Below, piece after piece: positions 33,761 to 42,784 of a stretch of DNA of 64,000 nucleotides (position 1 is its first letter; each line of letters begins with the position of its first letter). The stretch lies in assembly GCA_963832895.1 (NCBI GenBank), contig CAWHVQ010000010.1, positions 124,001 to 188,000 on the forward strand. The letters are read 5' to 3'. Both the position numbers and the translations under genes were made by a program. The notes below the pieces were generated by a model. That model ran no database searches, was not told the origin of the DNA, and saw only the letters and a list, made by a program, of their open reading frames with translations. Source of the stretch: JAMXLO01 sp963832895 (GTDB lineage Bacteria > Pseudomonadota > Alphaproteobacteria > Acetobacterales > Acetobacteraceae).

Positions 33761-34800
33761 CGGTCGAGCAGGATGCAGGCGTCCGCATCCCAGGACAGCG
33801 TGACGGTGTCGCCGACCGTCGCCTGCGCCGCGCTCAGTCCCTGCCCGAGGGCGATGGTCGCGCGGAGCGTGCTGCCATCGGCGAGCCGCACGAGATGCGT
33901 CAGCGTCTCTCCGGCGTAGGAGCGCTGCACCACGACGCCGGCGACGCGGTTGGCACCACCCGATGCGCCGAGCGTCACGCGTTCGGGCCGGATCGCCAGC
34001 CAGACCGCGTCGGACGGCGTCGTCGTCGCGGTCTCGACCGGCATCCCGCCCGTCAGTTCGATCTTGCCGTACCGCGCCACGATCGGCAGCACGTTGGCCG
34101 CGCCCAGGAACTCCGCCACCAACCGCGAATTGGGCCGCTCATATACCTCGGCCGGTGTGCCCACCTGCATCAGTCGCCCGGCGTGCATCACGCCGATCCG
34201 GTCCGCCATGGTCAGCGCCTCTTCCTGATCGTGCGTGACCAGGATGAAGGCGATGCCGAGTTCGCGTTGCAGCCGCACCAGCTCCTCGCGCGTGTCGCGC
34301 CGCAGGTTGCGGTCCAGCGCCGACAGCGGTTCGTCCAGCAGCAGCAATGCGGGCCGCGGCGCCAGGCTGCGCGCCAGCGCCACGCGCTGCTGCTGGCCGC
34401 CGGACAACTGTGCCGGCCGACGCGCGCCGAAACCTTGCAGACGCACCAGCTCCAGCATCTCCGCCACACACGCATCGATCTCCGATCGCTGCATCCCGCG
34501 CATGCGCAGGCCGAAGCCGATGTTCGCCGCGACGCTCATGTGCGGGAACAGCGCATACGACTGGAACATCGTGTTCACCGGCCGCCGGTGGGGCGGCATC
34601 GCCGTCAGGTCGACACCGTCCAGCACGATGCGTCCGGCATCCGGCTGCACGAAACCGCCGATCGCGCGCAACAATGTCGATTTGCCCGAACCCGAGGCGC
34701 CGAGCAGCACGAACAACTCACCCGCCGCGACTGTCAGGTCCAGTGCATCGACCGCGACCACCGCGCCGAAGCGCACGCGCAGTCCGCTGACGTTCAGCAA
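33757..34800 (-). CDS. potG: Polyamine-type ABC transporter ATP-binding protein (PotG/PotA)
   Basis: The 347-residue ATPase has Walker A GASGSGKST near residue 34, signature LSGGQQQRVALARSL, Walker B ALLLLDEPLSALD, H-loop VTHDQEEAL, and a C-terminal TOBE domain with AIRPERVTLG. The layout is typical of PotA/PotG-type importers. It overlaps the permease and stands 4 bases after the binding-protein stop. Confidence 0.92.
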   Translation of the reverse strand: MLNVSGLRVRFGAVVAVDALDLTVAAGELFVLLGASGSGKSTLLRAIGGFVQPDAGRIVLDGVDLTAMPPHRRPVNTMFQSYALFPHMSVAANIGFGLRMRGMQRSEIDACVAEMLELVRLQGFGARRPAQLSGGQQQRVALARSLAPRPALLLLDEPLSALDRNLRRDTREELVRLQRELGIAFILVTHDQEEALTMADRIGVMHAGRLMQVGTPAEVYERPNSRLVAEFLGAANVLPIVARYGKIELTGGMPVETATTTPSDAVWLAIRPERVTLGASGGANRVAGVVVQRSYAGETLTHLVRLADGSTLRATIALGQGLSAAQATVGDTVTLSWDADACILLDR

Positions 34801-34804
34801 TGCA

Positions 34805-35980
34805 TCAGCGCCCGGCCTTGAACCGGTCCCACATGCGGGTGCGCTGACGCGCGGCGGCCGGCGGCACGGGGCCTATGGTGAAGAACGCCTTCATCTGCTC
34901 GGGTGTCGGGAAGATGTTGGTGTCCGCCAGCAGTCCCGGCCGGATCATGGGCCGGCTCGCCGGTACCGCGTTGGCATAGAGCACCGTGTTGGTGATGCCG
35001 GCCATCACGTCAGGCTGCAGCACGAAGTTGATGAACGCCAGCGCCGCGTCCTTGTGCTCGGCATCGGCCGGGATCGCCAGCATGTCGAAGCCGAGTTCCG
35101 CGCCCTCCTTCGGCGCGACATAGCGCACTGTGATGCCGCGCTTCGCTTCCGCCGCGCGCGCATTCGCCTGAACCACGTCGCCGGAATAGTCGAGTGCGAG
35201 GCAGGTCTGTCCAGCGGCCAACGCCTCCAGCGCCCCGCCCGATGCAAAGCTCCGGATATAGCGCCGCACTCCCATCAGCGTGCGCTCCACCGCCGCGAGA
35301 TCGGCAGGATCAGTGCTGTCCGGACTCTTGCCGAGATACTTCAGCACCCCGGGGATTACGTCGATTGCCGAGTCCATCATGGTGATGCCGCAGGGCGCGA
35401 TGCGGCTGGCGTTCTCCGGCTTGAACAGCAGGTCCCAACCGTCCATCGCCGCATCCGGCGCTAGCTGTTTCACACGATTGGCGATCATGCCGATACCGGT
35501 GGTGCCCCACAGGTAGATCGCGCCGTAGCGGTTGCCGGGATCGGAGCTCTCAACCTGGTGCATCAGCGCGGGATCGAGATTCTTCCAGTTGGGCACACGG
35601 GAACGGTCGATCGGAGCCAGCGCGCCGACCTTGATCAGGCGCGAGAAGGTCGGCTCGTTCGACGGCACCACGATGTCGTAGCCGGAGTGACCGGCCAGCA
35701 TCTTCGCCTCCAGCGTCTCCAGGCTGTCGAACACATCGTAGTGGACGGTGATGCCGGTTTCCTTCTGGAACCGCTCGATCGCTGCCGGGTCGATGTAGTC
35801 GGTCCAGTTGTAGATGTTCAGCACCCGATCCTGCGCGCGCGCCGGCAGAGCGAACATGACCACTGCCATTGCCAGAAGCACCAGCGACGCAGCGAGCCTG
35901 GGCAGGCGTTGCCGCGTGACCGGGCTTGCTTCCTCGCTTCGCTTCTCGCAATGACGGTCAGAATGACAGCCAGCGCGCAT
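34805..35980 (-). CDS. potF: Putrescine-type periplasmic binding protein (PotF/PotD)
   Basis: This extracellular solute-binding protein shows the PotF-like start of the mature part, VLNIYNWTDYIDPAAIERFQ, and GYDIVVPSNEPTFSRL and LWGTTGIGMIANRV. The hydrophobic signal segment is LAASLVLLAMAVVMFALPARA. Before it, the frame translates a dispersed repeat (GCHSDRHCEKRSEEAS) from ATG 35980; a longer version could start at 36016. No good start codon lies between the repeat and the signal core, so the repeat may have extended the signal peptide or the true start is non-standard. The gene heads the potFGH operon. Confidence 0.85.
   Translation of the reverse strand: MRAGCHSDRHCEKRSEEASPVTRQRLPRLAASLVLLAMAVVMFALPARAQDRVLNIYNWTDYIDPAAIERFQKETGITVHYDVFDSLETLEAKMLAGHSGYDIVVPSNEPTFSRLIKVGALAPIDRSRVPNWKNLDPALMHQVESSDPGNRYGAIYLWGTTGIGMIANRVKQLAPDAAMDGWDLLFKPENASRIAPCGITMMDSAIDVIPGVLKYLGKSPDSTDPADLAAVERTLMGVRRYIRSFASGGALEALAAGQTCLALDYSGDVVQANARAAEAKRGITVRYVAPKEGAELGFDMLAIPADAEHKDAALAFINFVLQPDVMAGITNTVLYANAVPASRPMIRPGLLADTNIFPTPEQMKAFFTIGPVPPAAARQRTRMWDRFKAGR
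35924..35957. repeat. Dispersed repeat (TTGCTTCCTCGCTTCGCTTCT type) at the potF 5' end
   Basis: On the minus strand this reads GTCATTGCGAGAAGCGAAGC then GAGGAAGCAA. Such sequences are common intergenic repeats in alphaproteobacteria and often appear as spurious HCEKRSEEA-like N-termini. Here the repeat lies in frame immediately before the potF signal peptide. Confidence 0.65.
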
Positions 35981-36034
35981 ATCGCCCCCGCCGCAATGAC
36001 CGGCGCACGGTAGCACGGCCGCGGAGGAACGCGA

Positions 36035-36892
36035 CTACGCTCGCTTCCGCGCCGCGGCGCGCTTCGCCTTCTTCGCTGGCGCGCGCGCCGACTTCTTCCG
36101 TGCCGGCGCGTCCTTCTGTCCAAGACTTCGCTTCAGTGCGGCCATCAAGTCGATAACGTTGTCGCCGTGTGGCTCCTCCGGCGCTTCGGGTTTGATCCCT
36201 TCGCCCTTCAGCTTGGCATCGATCACCTCGCGCAGTCGCGTCTCGTAGCGGTCCTCGACGTCGGCCGGCTCGAACTTACCCTTCTGCCGCTCGATCAGCT
36301 GCCGTGCGAGCTTGACCATCTCCGCATCCGGCCGCGCATTCGGGACCTGGTCGAACAGCTTGTCATATGCATACAGATCGCGCGGCTCATGCAGCGTGTG
36401 CAGGACCATGCCTTTTTCCAGCGGCAGGATCGCCACCGCGCGCTCGCGTCGCGAGATAACCAGACGCGACAGCGCCGCCATGCCCGATGCCGCAATCGCA
36501 TCGCGAAGCACGACGTACACGTCCTGCCCCGCCTCGCCATCCGGCACCATGTAGTAGCTGGTATCGAAGTAGATCGGGTGGATCACATCGCGCGCGATGA
36601 ACTTGTCCACCGTCATGGTTGACGAGCTTTCAATGCGCGCATTGGCGAAGTCTTTATCATCGAGCAGGACATAGCGGTCCTTCTCAAATTCGTAGCCCCG
36701 CGCCAGCTCCCCCCGCGGCACTTCCTTATCGGTCTCGGCATCCAGCGTGACGGTCCGCACACGATGACCGGTCTTTGGATTGATGAAGTGAAAATGCAGA
36801 TCGCCGCTGGCGCGCAATACGCTGTGCAACGATATCGGGCAGCTCACCAAAGCGAGCCGCAGATGTCCGCGCCAGATCGGTCGCTGCGCCAT
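36035..36892 (-). CDS. ku: Ku protein (bacterial non-homologous end joining)
   Basis: This 285-residue DNA-end-binding protein has its start at ATG 36892, with GGAGG 6 bases upstream. The Ku core begins at RPIWRGHLRLALVSCPISL, with LARGYEFEKDRYVLLDDKDF and VIHPIYFDTSYYMVPD (quoted in part) and the central ring region LSRLVISRRERAVAI. The C-terminus is a Lys/Ala/Arg-rich tail (KKSARAPAKKAKRAAARKRA), typical of Ku proteins and used for DNA threading and ligase contact. No LigD gene is in the window, so its partner must be elsewhere. Confidence 0.95.
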   Translation of the reverse strand: MAQRPIWRGHLRLALVSCPISLHSVLRASGDLHFHFINPKTGHRVRTVTLDAETDKEVPRGELARGYEFEKDRYVLLDDKDFANARIESSSTMTVDKFIARDVIHPIYFDTSYYMVPDGEAGQDVYVVLRDAIAASGMAALSRLVISRRERAVAILPLEKGMVLHTLHEPRDLYAYDKLFDQVPNARPDAEMVKLARQLIERQKGKFEPADVEDRYETRLREVIDAKLKGEGIKPEAPEEPHGDNVIDLMAALKRSLGQKDAPARKKSARAPAKKAKRAAARKRA

Positions 36893-37029
36893 TGCCGCCT
36901 CCAAAAAACCAACTTGGGGTCGCGGTATCTGCCGCCCAATCACAACCACACGTTCTTTTGTGGTCGAACCGAGCGCAACCCCCCAATGAAAAAACCGTTC
37001 CGGTGCCTGTCCAAAGGAGATTTTCAAAC

Positions 37030-37518
37030 ATGGCTAGATACGCTTCGATCGGAACCATGCTCGCCGCCACGGCGCTGATTTCGTGGCCGGTCCTGGCCCA
37101 GACCACCGGCACCGGTCCTGCGGCTCCCCCGCCGGCACCGCCGCCCGGCATGACATCCAGCCACACCACCACGACGACAACCACAACGCACCCGGCCATG
37201 ACCTCGGAGTCCTCGGCAGCCAGCTCATCGAAATACATGACCGCTGACCGTCAGGTGCGGGTGAGCAAGGTGGTGGGCGCCAGTGTCTACAATGATCAGA
37301 ACCAGTCGATCGGTTCGGTTGACGACCTGCTGATGGGCGACAACGATCACAAGGCGGCCACCGTCGTGCTCTCGGTCGGCGGCTTTCTCGGCATGGGCAG
37401 CAAACTCGTGTCGGTGCCGTTCGACCAGCTCAAGGTCGAGAACGACAAGATCGTGATGCCGGGTGCTACCAAGGCCTCGCTGGAGGGCATGCCGGACTAT
37501 CACTACACTAACGCGTGA
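37030..37518 (+). CDS. Secreted PRC-barrel domain protein
   Basis: The 162-residue protein starts at ATG 37030, with AAGGAG about 10 bases upstream. It has a signal peptide (about 1-23, ending VLAQ), a low-complexity linker rich in Pro and Thr including a run of eight Thr, and a PRC-barrel from about residue 75 with VSKVVGASVYNDQNQSIGSVDDLLM and KAATVVLSVGGFLGMGSKLVSVPF. The family binds to various partners through a small beta-barrel; secreted alphaproteobacterial forms have no defined role. It is divergent from ku and followed by a strong terminator. Confidence 0.85.
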   Translation: MARYASIGTMLAATALISWPVLAQTTGTGPAAPPPAPPPGMTSSHTTTTTTTTHPAMTSESSAASSSKYMTADRQVRVSKVVGASVYNDQNQSIGSVDDLLMGDNDHKAATVVLSVGGFLGMGSKLVSVPFDQLKVENDKIVMPGATKASLEGMPDYHYTNA

Positions 37519-37557
37519 CCTAGGTCGGATTCGCCACAACCGATGCGGTCTATGCGG

Positions 37558-37586
37558 GATGGGCGGCGATGAGCCGCCCATCTTTT
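37558..37586 (+). terminator. Rho-independent terminator after the PRC-barrel gene
   Basis: GATGGGCGGC pairs perfectly with GCCGCCCATC across a 5-base loop, followed by TTTT. It lies 40 bases after the stop codon and before egtB. Confidence 0.85.
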
Positions 37587-37641
37587 GTACGGCGCACTGT
37601 GCTGCCATAGTCGCCTGGCGACCGCCCGCGGGAGAGCGTCC

Positions 37642-38844
37642 ATGAACGATCTGGCTGGGGCAGCGTACGCTGTCGAAGAAGCGACACTGCCGCAGCGCTA
37701 TGCGGCGGTCCGTGCCTGGACGGAACACCTCGCGGCATCGCTGAGCGACGAGGACCAATGTGTCCAGTCGATGCCGGACGCCAGCCCGGCGAAGTGGCAT
37801 CGCGCCCACACCACGTGGTTCTTCGAGCAGTTCGTGCTGACCGCATTGGTGCCGGACTATCAGGCGTTCGACCGCACGTTTTCCTATCTTTTCAACTCGT
37901 ACTACGAAGCCGTGGGCCCGCGGCATCCGCGGCCGAATCGCGGTTTGCTGACGCGGCCGTCCGCGTCGTGCGTCGGCGCGTTCCGCCAACATGTCGATGC
38001 CGCAATGCTCCGGCTTCTGGTGCGATTGCCCAACGAAGCCGCAGCACTGGTCGAGCTCGGCCTGCAGCACGAACAGCAGCATCAGGAACTGCTGCTCACC
38101 GACATGTTGCATGCATTCGCGCAGAGCCCGCTGGCGCCCGCCGTGCTGCCGGACTGGCGCGAGCCCCCTTGTGCCGCCCGCGCCACGCGCTTTGTCGATT
38201 GCCCCGGCGGCATGGCCCGGATCGGCCAGCGGGGTGCTGCATTTTGCTTCGACAACGAGACGCCCGAACATGAGGTGTATCTACAGCCGTACCAGCTGGC
38301 GTCGCGGTTGGTGCGCAACGGCGATTGGCTCGATTTCATCGCCGATGGCGGCTATCGCACCCCGACGCTGTGGATGTCGGATGGCTGGGCGTGCGCGCAG
38401 GCGAACGGCTGGTCGGCCCCGCTGTACTGGCGCGAGGGCGATGGCTGCTGGTGGCAGATGGGGCTGGGCGGACTGGCATCCCTCGATGCCAACGCGCCGG
38501 TGCGTCATATAAGCTGGTATGAGGCGGATGCGTTCGCGCGCTGGGCCGGCTCGCGATTGCCGACCGAGTCCGAGTGGGAAGCGGCGAGTGGTCGCGACGA
38601 AATCGACGAGCTGGCCGCACATGCCTGGCAGTGGACATCGAGCGCCTACAGCCCATATCCGGGTTATCGACCGGCCGCCGGTGCGGTCGGCGAATATAAC
38701 GGCAAGTTCATGATCAATCAGATGGTGTTGCGCGGTGGGTCGATGGCCACGCCAGCAAATCACACACGGCCCAGCTACCGGAACTTCTTCCATCCCGACA
38801 AGCGCTGGCAGTTCAGTGGCGTTCGTCTGGCACGCGACGTCTGA
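37642..38844 (+). CDS. egtB: Ergothioneine biosynthesis sulfoxide synthase EgtB
   Basis: This non-haem iron enzyme joins hercynine with a thiol (gamma-glutamylcysteine or cysteine) and oxygen. It has 400 residues from ATG 37642, with GGGAGAG upstream. The N-terminal DinB-like domain carries iron ligands in KWHRAHTTWFFE and the HEQQHQELLLTD block. The C-terminal FGE-like domain has HISWYEADAFARWAG, LPTESEWEAA and AWQWTSSAYSPYPGY. It is followed 14 bases later by egtD, completing the core pathway. Confidence 0.95.
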   Translation: MNDLAGAAYAVEEATLPQRYAAVRAWTEHLAASLSDEDQCVQSMPDASPAKWHRAHTTWFFEQFVLTALVPDYQAFDRTFSYLFNSYYEAVGPRHPRPNRGLLTRPSASCVGAFRQHVDAAMLRLLVRLPNEAAALVELGLQHEQQHQELLLTDMLHAFAQSPLAPAVLPDWREPPCAARATRFVDCPGGMARIGQRGAAFCFDNETPEHEVYLQPYQLASRLVRNGDWLDFIADGGYRTPTLWMSDGWACAQANGWSAPLYWREGDGCWWQMGLGGLASLDANAPVRHISWYEADAFARWAGSRLPTESEWEAASGRDEIDELAAHAWQWTSSAYSPYPGYRPAAGAVGEYNGKFMINQMVLRGGSMATPANHTRPSYRNFFHPDKRWQFSGVRLARDV

Positions 38845-38858
38845 CGGGGAAACCATAG

Positions 38859-39815
38859 ATGCGTGATGACTCCGCCCTCGGGCTGGCGGCAGGCAGTGTC
38901 GCGGATGCCGCGCTGTCGGGACTGCTGCAGCCACGCAAGACGCTGCCGGCGAAGCTGTTCTACGACGAGGAAGGCTGCCGTCTGTTCGGCCGCATCACCG
39001 AGTTGCCGGAATACTACCTGACGCGAACCGAGCGCGCCCTGCTGGCCGATGTCGCGCCACGCGTGGCCGCTCTGGTGGGCGGACCGGCAGTATTGGTGGA
39101 ATACGGCGCGAGCGACGAGGCGAAGGCCGAGTTCTTGCTGCGCGAAGGGGCATTCCGCGCCTACGTGCCGATCGACGTGGCAGAGCCGCAACTCGAGCAG
39201 ATGCGCGCGCGGCTTCGCGAGAAGCGCCCGGATCTGCAGGTCTGCGTCGTGCCGGCCGATTTCATGGATGTGGTCGCACTGCCGACGCAGGTGCCATCAC
39301 TGCCGCGACTGGGTTTCTTTCCCGGATCGACGATTGGCAACCTCGATCCCGTGGAGGCGCTGCATTTTTTGGAACGGGCGCGCGGCGCGCTTGGGCATGA
39401 TTCGTGGTTCCTGGTTGGCGTCGATCTGCGCAAGGACCCGGCGATCCTGTTGCCGGCCTATGACGATGCGCAGGGCGTCACGGCGGCGTTCAATCTCAAT
39501 CTGCTGGCGCGGCTCAATCGCGATGCCGGCGCCGGCTTCGATTTGAGCGCTTTCGCGCACCGTGTGGTGTGGAACGATCAGGAGAGCCGGATCGAGATGC
39601 ACCTGGTGAGCCTGCGAAACCAGACGGTTAGTGTCGCGGGCCAGGCGATCCACTTCGCGAGCGGCGAGACAATTCATACCGAGAACAGCTACAAATACGC
39701 GCCAGAACACTTCGCGGCTCTGACCGAGAAGGCTGGGTGGCACGGCGTTGAACTGTGGCGCGATCCGGCGCGGCTTTTCTCATTGCATCTGCTGGAACCC
39801 CGACGCGGGCCCTGA
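38859..39815 (+). CDS. egtD: L-histidine N-alpha-methyltransferase EgtD
   Basis: This enzyme adds three methyl groups to histidine to give hercynine, the first step to ergothioneine. It has 318 residues with the family motifs LPAKLFYDEEGCRLFGRITELPEYYLTRTE (in part), VEYGASDEAKAE for SAM, GFFPGSTIGNL, and HTENSYKYAPEHF near the C-terminus for histidine binding. It is paired with egtB and ends within a strong terminator whose loop holds the stop codon. Confidence 0.95.
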   Translation: MRDDSALGLAAGSVADAALSGLLQPRKTLPAKLFYDEEGCRLFGRITELPEYYLTRTERALLADVAPRVAALVGGPAVLVEYGASDEAKAEFLLREGAFRAYVPIDVAEPQLEQMRARLREKRPDLQVCVVPADFMDVVALPTQVPSLPRLGFFPGSTIGNLDPVEALHFLERARGALGHDSWFLVGVDLRKDPAILLPAYDDAQGVTAAFNLNLLARLNRDAGAGFDLSAFAHRVVWNDQESRIEMHLVSLRNQTVSVAGQAIHFASGETIHTENSYKYAPEHFAALTEKAGWHGVELWRDPARLFSLHLLEPRRGP

Positions 39816-39831
39816 GGCCCGCGCCTTTTTT
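39805..39831 (+). terminator. Rho-independent terminator at the end of egtBD
   Basis: GCGGGCC (39805-39811) pairs with GGCCCGC (39816-39822) around CTGA, followed by GCC and six T. The egtD TGA stop lies in the loop. Confidence 0.85.
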
Positions 39832-39834
39832 ACA

Positions 39835-40326
39835 CTACGCCGCGTCAGCCATGTGCTCACCCGCCAGATAGGCACGCAACTGCAGCCGGGCCCGATGCAC
39901 GCGGCTCTTCAGCGTGCCGATCGCGCACCCCGTCACCTCGGCGGCATCCTCATACGACTGCTCCTGCAGCACGATCATCGACAGCGCCTCGCGTTGGTCG
40001 CGCGGCAGCCGGTCCAGCGCCCAGCCGAGTTCGCGCAATGCCGTACGGTCCTCGTGTGCCGCCGGAACGGGCACTTCCGGCACCGTATCCATATCGGTAT
40101 ATTCACGCCGGCTGCGTACGCTGCTGATGAAGTGATTGACCATGATACGATGCACCCAGGCTGAGAAATTTGTCCCTGGTGTAAAGCAGTCCTTCGCCAC
40201 CAGCGCCTTGGTCGCAACATCCTGAGTAAGGTCTTCGGCCGCAGCCTTGTTCCGCGTCAATGCCAGCGCCCACACGCGCATCTTTGGCAGGAACTCGATC
40301 AACTGCTGCTGAAAATCCTGCGACAT
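39835..40326 (-). CDS. ECF-type RNA polymerase sigma factor
   Basis: The 163-residue protein from ATG 40326, with GGGAGAG upstream, has sigma region 2 (TRNKAAAEDLTQDVATKAL, FSAWVHRIMVNHFIS) and region 4 with helix-turn-helix (LPRDQREALSMIVLQEQSYEDAAEV, in part, then GCAIGTLKSRVHRAR). It resembles the many small sigma factors of alphaproteobacteria. No anti-sigma, NepR or PhyR gene is adjacent, so how it is controlled is not evident. It is convergent with egtBD. Confidence 0.92.
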   Translation of the reverse strand: MSQDFQQQLIEFLPKMRVWALALTRNKAAAEDLTQDVATKALVAKDCFTPGTNFSAWVHRIMVNHFISSVRSRREYTDMDTVPEVPVPAAHEDRTALRELGWALDRLPRDQREALSMIVLQEQSYEDAAEVTGCAIGTLKSRVHRARLQLRAYLAGEHMADAA

Positions 40327-40490
40327 GATTCTTCTCTCCCGGTGCTGAAAGTGCGTGTCCCGTTCGACCTGTGGCGGAAAGGACGGACTTGCAAGACGAA
40401 TGACACGACGTTGATGCGCGCTGGCTGAGCTGCAGCACACGTTACCGCCGTTTGATCACACGCTCGTGCTGCGCCATTCTCACCTCCGTG

Positions 40491-41489
40491 ATGACCCAGT
40501 CGCCACGCAACCTGCTGACCGATGTCGCCGGCATAGCCGTTGGCAATGTCGAGGACCTGCTGCTTGGCTCAGGTGTTACCGCGATCGTGTTCGATCTGCC
40601 CGCGACAGCGTCAGTTTGCGTGCTGGGAGGTGCGCCGGGCGGACGCGACACCGACCTGCTGGCGCCCCATGCGACCGTTCAGGCCGTGGATGCCATCGTG
40701 CTGTCGGGTGGTTCCGCGTTCGGCCTCGACGCGGCAGGCGGTGTGCAGGCCGCCTTGCGTGAACAGGGTCGCGGAGTCGCGATCGGTAACGTGCGCGTGC
40801 CCATCGTATCACAGGCAATCCTGTTCGATCTGCTGAATGGCGGCAACAAGGACTGGGGCCGATTCTCGCCGTATCGTGACATGGGCTACGCGGCGGCGAA
40901 TGCGATCAACCACGACTTCGCATTGGGCAGCGTCGGCGCCGGCGTTGGGGCAACGACGGCGACTGTGAAGGGCGGGCTGGGTTCGGCAAGTGACGTCACG
41001 TCGCATGGCCACACCATCGCAGCCATTGTGGCGGTGAACGCGGTGGGGGCGCCCACAATCGGTGCCGGCGGCCATTTCTGGGCAGCACCTTTCGAGCGGA
41101 ACGGCGAATTTGGCAATCGCGGTCTGCCGGCATCGTTCGATACCACGGTGCGCGTGAAAGGCGGTCGCGGTACCAGCACTACGATTGGCTTGGTTGCCAC
41201 CGACGCGACTCTGAACAAGGCGCAGGCGATGCGCCTGGCGATCATGGCGCATGACGGTCTCGCGCGCGCGGTGCTGCCCGCGCACGCGCCACTCGATGGC
41301 GACACGATCTTCGCGGCATCAACTGGATTGCGACCGATGACCGAGCCCACGGTCGAACTCACCGAGCTTGGCCATTTCGCGATCCAGGTGATGGCCCGGG
41401 CAATCGCGCGCGGTGTGTACGAGGCGACCGCATTGCCGGTGCCGGGCGCGCAGCAGTCCTGGCGCGACCGGTTCGCGACACCGGGCTGA
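40491..41489 (+). CDS. P1 family peptidase (DmpA/aminopeptidase-like)
   Basis: The 332-residue N-terminal-nucleophile hydrolase precursor shows P1-family markers: LTDVAGIAVGN start, GGAPGGRDTDLL, VLSGGSAFGLDAAGGV and GVGATTATVKGGLGSAS, the last giving the expected autocleavage point before Ser. In DmpA the freed serine is the nucleophile that removes N-terminal residues or cleaves beta-peptides. No signal peptide is present. Its stop overlaps the next gene (TGATG), so the two are coupled. Confidence 0.9.
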   Translation: MTQSPRNLLTDVAGIAVGNVEDLLLGSGVTAIVFDLPATASVCVLGGAPGGRDTDLLAPHATVQAVDAIVLSGGSAFGLDAAGGVQAALREQGRGVAIGNVRVPIVSQAILFDLLNGGNKDWGRFSPYRDMGYAAANAINHDFALGSVGAGVGATTATVKGGLGSASDVTSHGHTIAAIVAVNAVGAPTIGAGGHFWAAPFERNGEFGNRGLPASFDTTVRVKGGRGTSTTIGLVATDATLNKAQAMRLAIMAHDGLARAVLPAHAPLDGDTIFAASTGLRPMTEPTVELTELGHFAIQVMARAIARGVYEATALPVPGAQQSWRDRFATPG

Positions 41490-42784
41490 TGCCGCCACTG
41501 CGCGCTGTAGCCCCGGCCGCCATAGCGGCGGCGATCGTTCTGCTCGCGGGTCTGCTGTACGCCGGCGGCTATCGCGAGCAATACTACGCATTGGCCGAGA
41601 CCTGGGGCGCCGCGCCATTCCGCACGCCGTTCCTCGATTTGCAGGGGCTGACGGCAGCGGTGGAGTGCCATCGGCTTGGCTATGATGTGTACGTGCAAAA
41701 CCCGTGCGACGTGTTCAATCGTCCGCACAACTATTCGCCGCTGTGGTTGTGGCTGGCCGTCCTGCCGATCACTACGGCGTGGGACAATGCGCTCGGGATT
41801 GCTCTGGTTGCGCTGTTCCTCGTCACGCTGGCGTTTCTGCCGCCCGGGCGCGACTGGCGACTGATCATGCTCGCCGCGATCTCCAGCACGACGATGTTCG
41901 CGATGGAACGGGCGAATATCGATCTGCTGATGTTCGTGATGGCAATGCTGGTGGCGCGGTTGCGCTTCATTGGCTACGTGGTCGCGCTGCTGGCAGGCAT
42001 GCTGAAGTTCTATCCGATCGTGCTGCTGGTCACCGCGGTGCGCGAGCGCGCCGTAATGTGCTTGGCAATCTGCACGATAGCGCTCGGTGCGATCGCTCTC
42101 TGGTTCGCCGTGGACGGGACCGAGATTCTGCGGGCCATTGCCAACATCGGTTCAAACCCGCCGTTCGATGACAACGTGTTCGGCGCGCATAATCTGCCAT
42201 TCGGCATCGCCGCGGCGGTTGGCCTGCCGCGCAGCGGCGCGATGGCGTTGGAGGTCCTGCTGCTCGTGGTCATGGCCGGCGTCGCCATTGCACTGGCGCG
42301 TCGGACACGGATCAATGCGCTGACGGACGCAGAGGCGGCCCACCTGCTGATCGGCGCCGCTCTGCTGGTGAGCTGCTTTCTGTTCGTGCAGAACGTCTCA
42401 TATCGCGCGATCTACTTACTGCTCGTGCTGCCCGCTTTCATCGTATCGTGGCGCAGCGCGGCATGGGTTGCCGTGCTGCTGATGTGGAACAGCGGACTGC
42501 GGCTGGCGATCAACCGGGTGGCCGCATGGTTCGGCATATCGACGGCGCCTGACGGCACGCTTCACTCCGCCGTCTGGCTGCTGCGCGAGGTGGCATGGTG
42601 GGCGGTGATCACGCTGCTCGCGGCGCTGTTGCTACGACTGATGTGGGAGTCGCAGGCTGTGCGCGAGGCGGCAATATGGGGAGGACAACATGAGCGATGG
42701 CGGCGGCGTGCGGCGGATCGAGATCACCGAGAGGGAAACGCCCGTGTTCGGTGGCGCGGAATTCGGTGCGATCGGACCCTATGA
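41489..42784 (+). CDS. Polytopic membrane protein, glycosyltransferase 87-like (DUF2029)
   Basis: The 431-residue protein has about ten hydrophobic segments. The early luminal motif FLDLQGLTAAVECHRLGYDVYVQNPCD and NYSPLWLW fit GT-C type polyprenyl-phosphate-dependent mannosyltransferases (GT87/DUF2029), with MFAMERANIDLLMFV and AGMLKFYPIVLL later. The last 35 residues, after RLMWESQ, are basic and overlap the next gene, so the true C-terminal end may be poorly conserved. Its substrate is unknown. It is coupled to the P1 peptidase gene. Confidence 0.75.
   Translation: MPPLRAVAPAAIAAAIVLLAGLLYAGGYREQYYALAETWGAAPFRTPFLDLQGLTAAVECHRLGYDVYVQNPCDVFNRPHNYSPLWLWLAVLPITTAWDNALGIALVALFLVTLAFLPPGRDWRLIMLAAISSTTMFAMERANIDLLMFVMAMLVARLRFIGYVVALLAGMLKFYPIVLLVTAVRERAVMCLAICTIALGAIALWFAVDGTEILRAIANIGSNPPFDDNVFGAHNLPFGIAAAVGLPRSGAMALEVLLLVVMAGVAIALARRTRINALTDAEAAHLLIGAALLVSCFLFVQNVSYRAIYLLLVLPAFIVSWRSAAWVAVLLMWNSGLRLAINRVAAWFGISTAPDGTLHSAVWLLREVAWWAVITLLAALLLRLMWESQAVREAAIWGGQHERWRRRAADRDHREGNARVRWRGIRCDRTL

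Noticed and set aside
37130..37215. Repetitive ACC/ACA tract in the PRC-barrel gene as a phase-variable repeat
   Set aside because: The tract is in frame with mixed codons, encodes a Thr linker, and shows no sign of unit-length change.
39835..40326. Assigning the sigma factor as EcfG of the general stress response
   Set aside because: No NepR or PhyR gene is adjacent, and the sequence fits several ECF groups.
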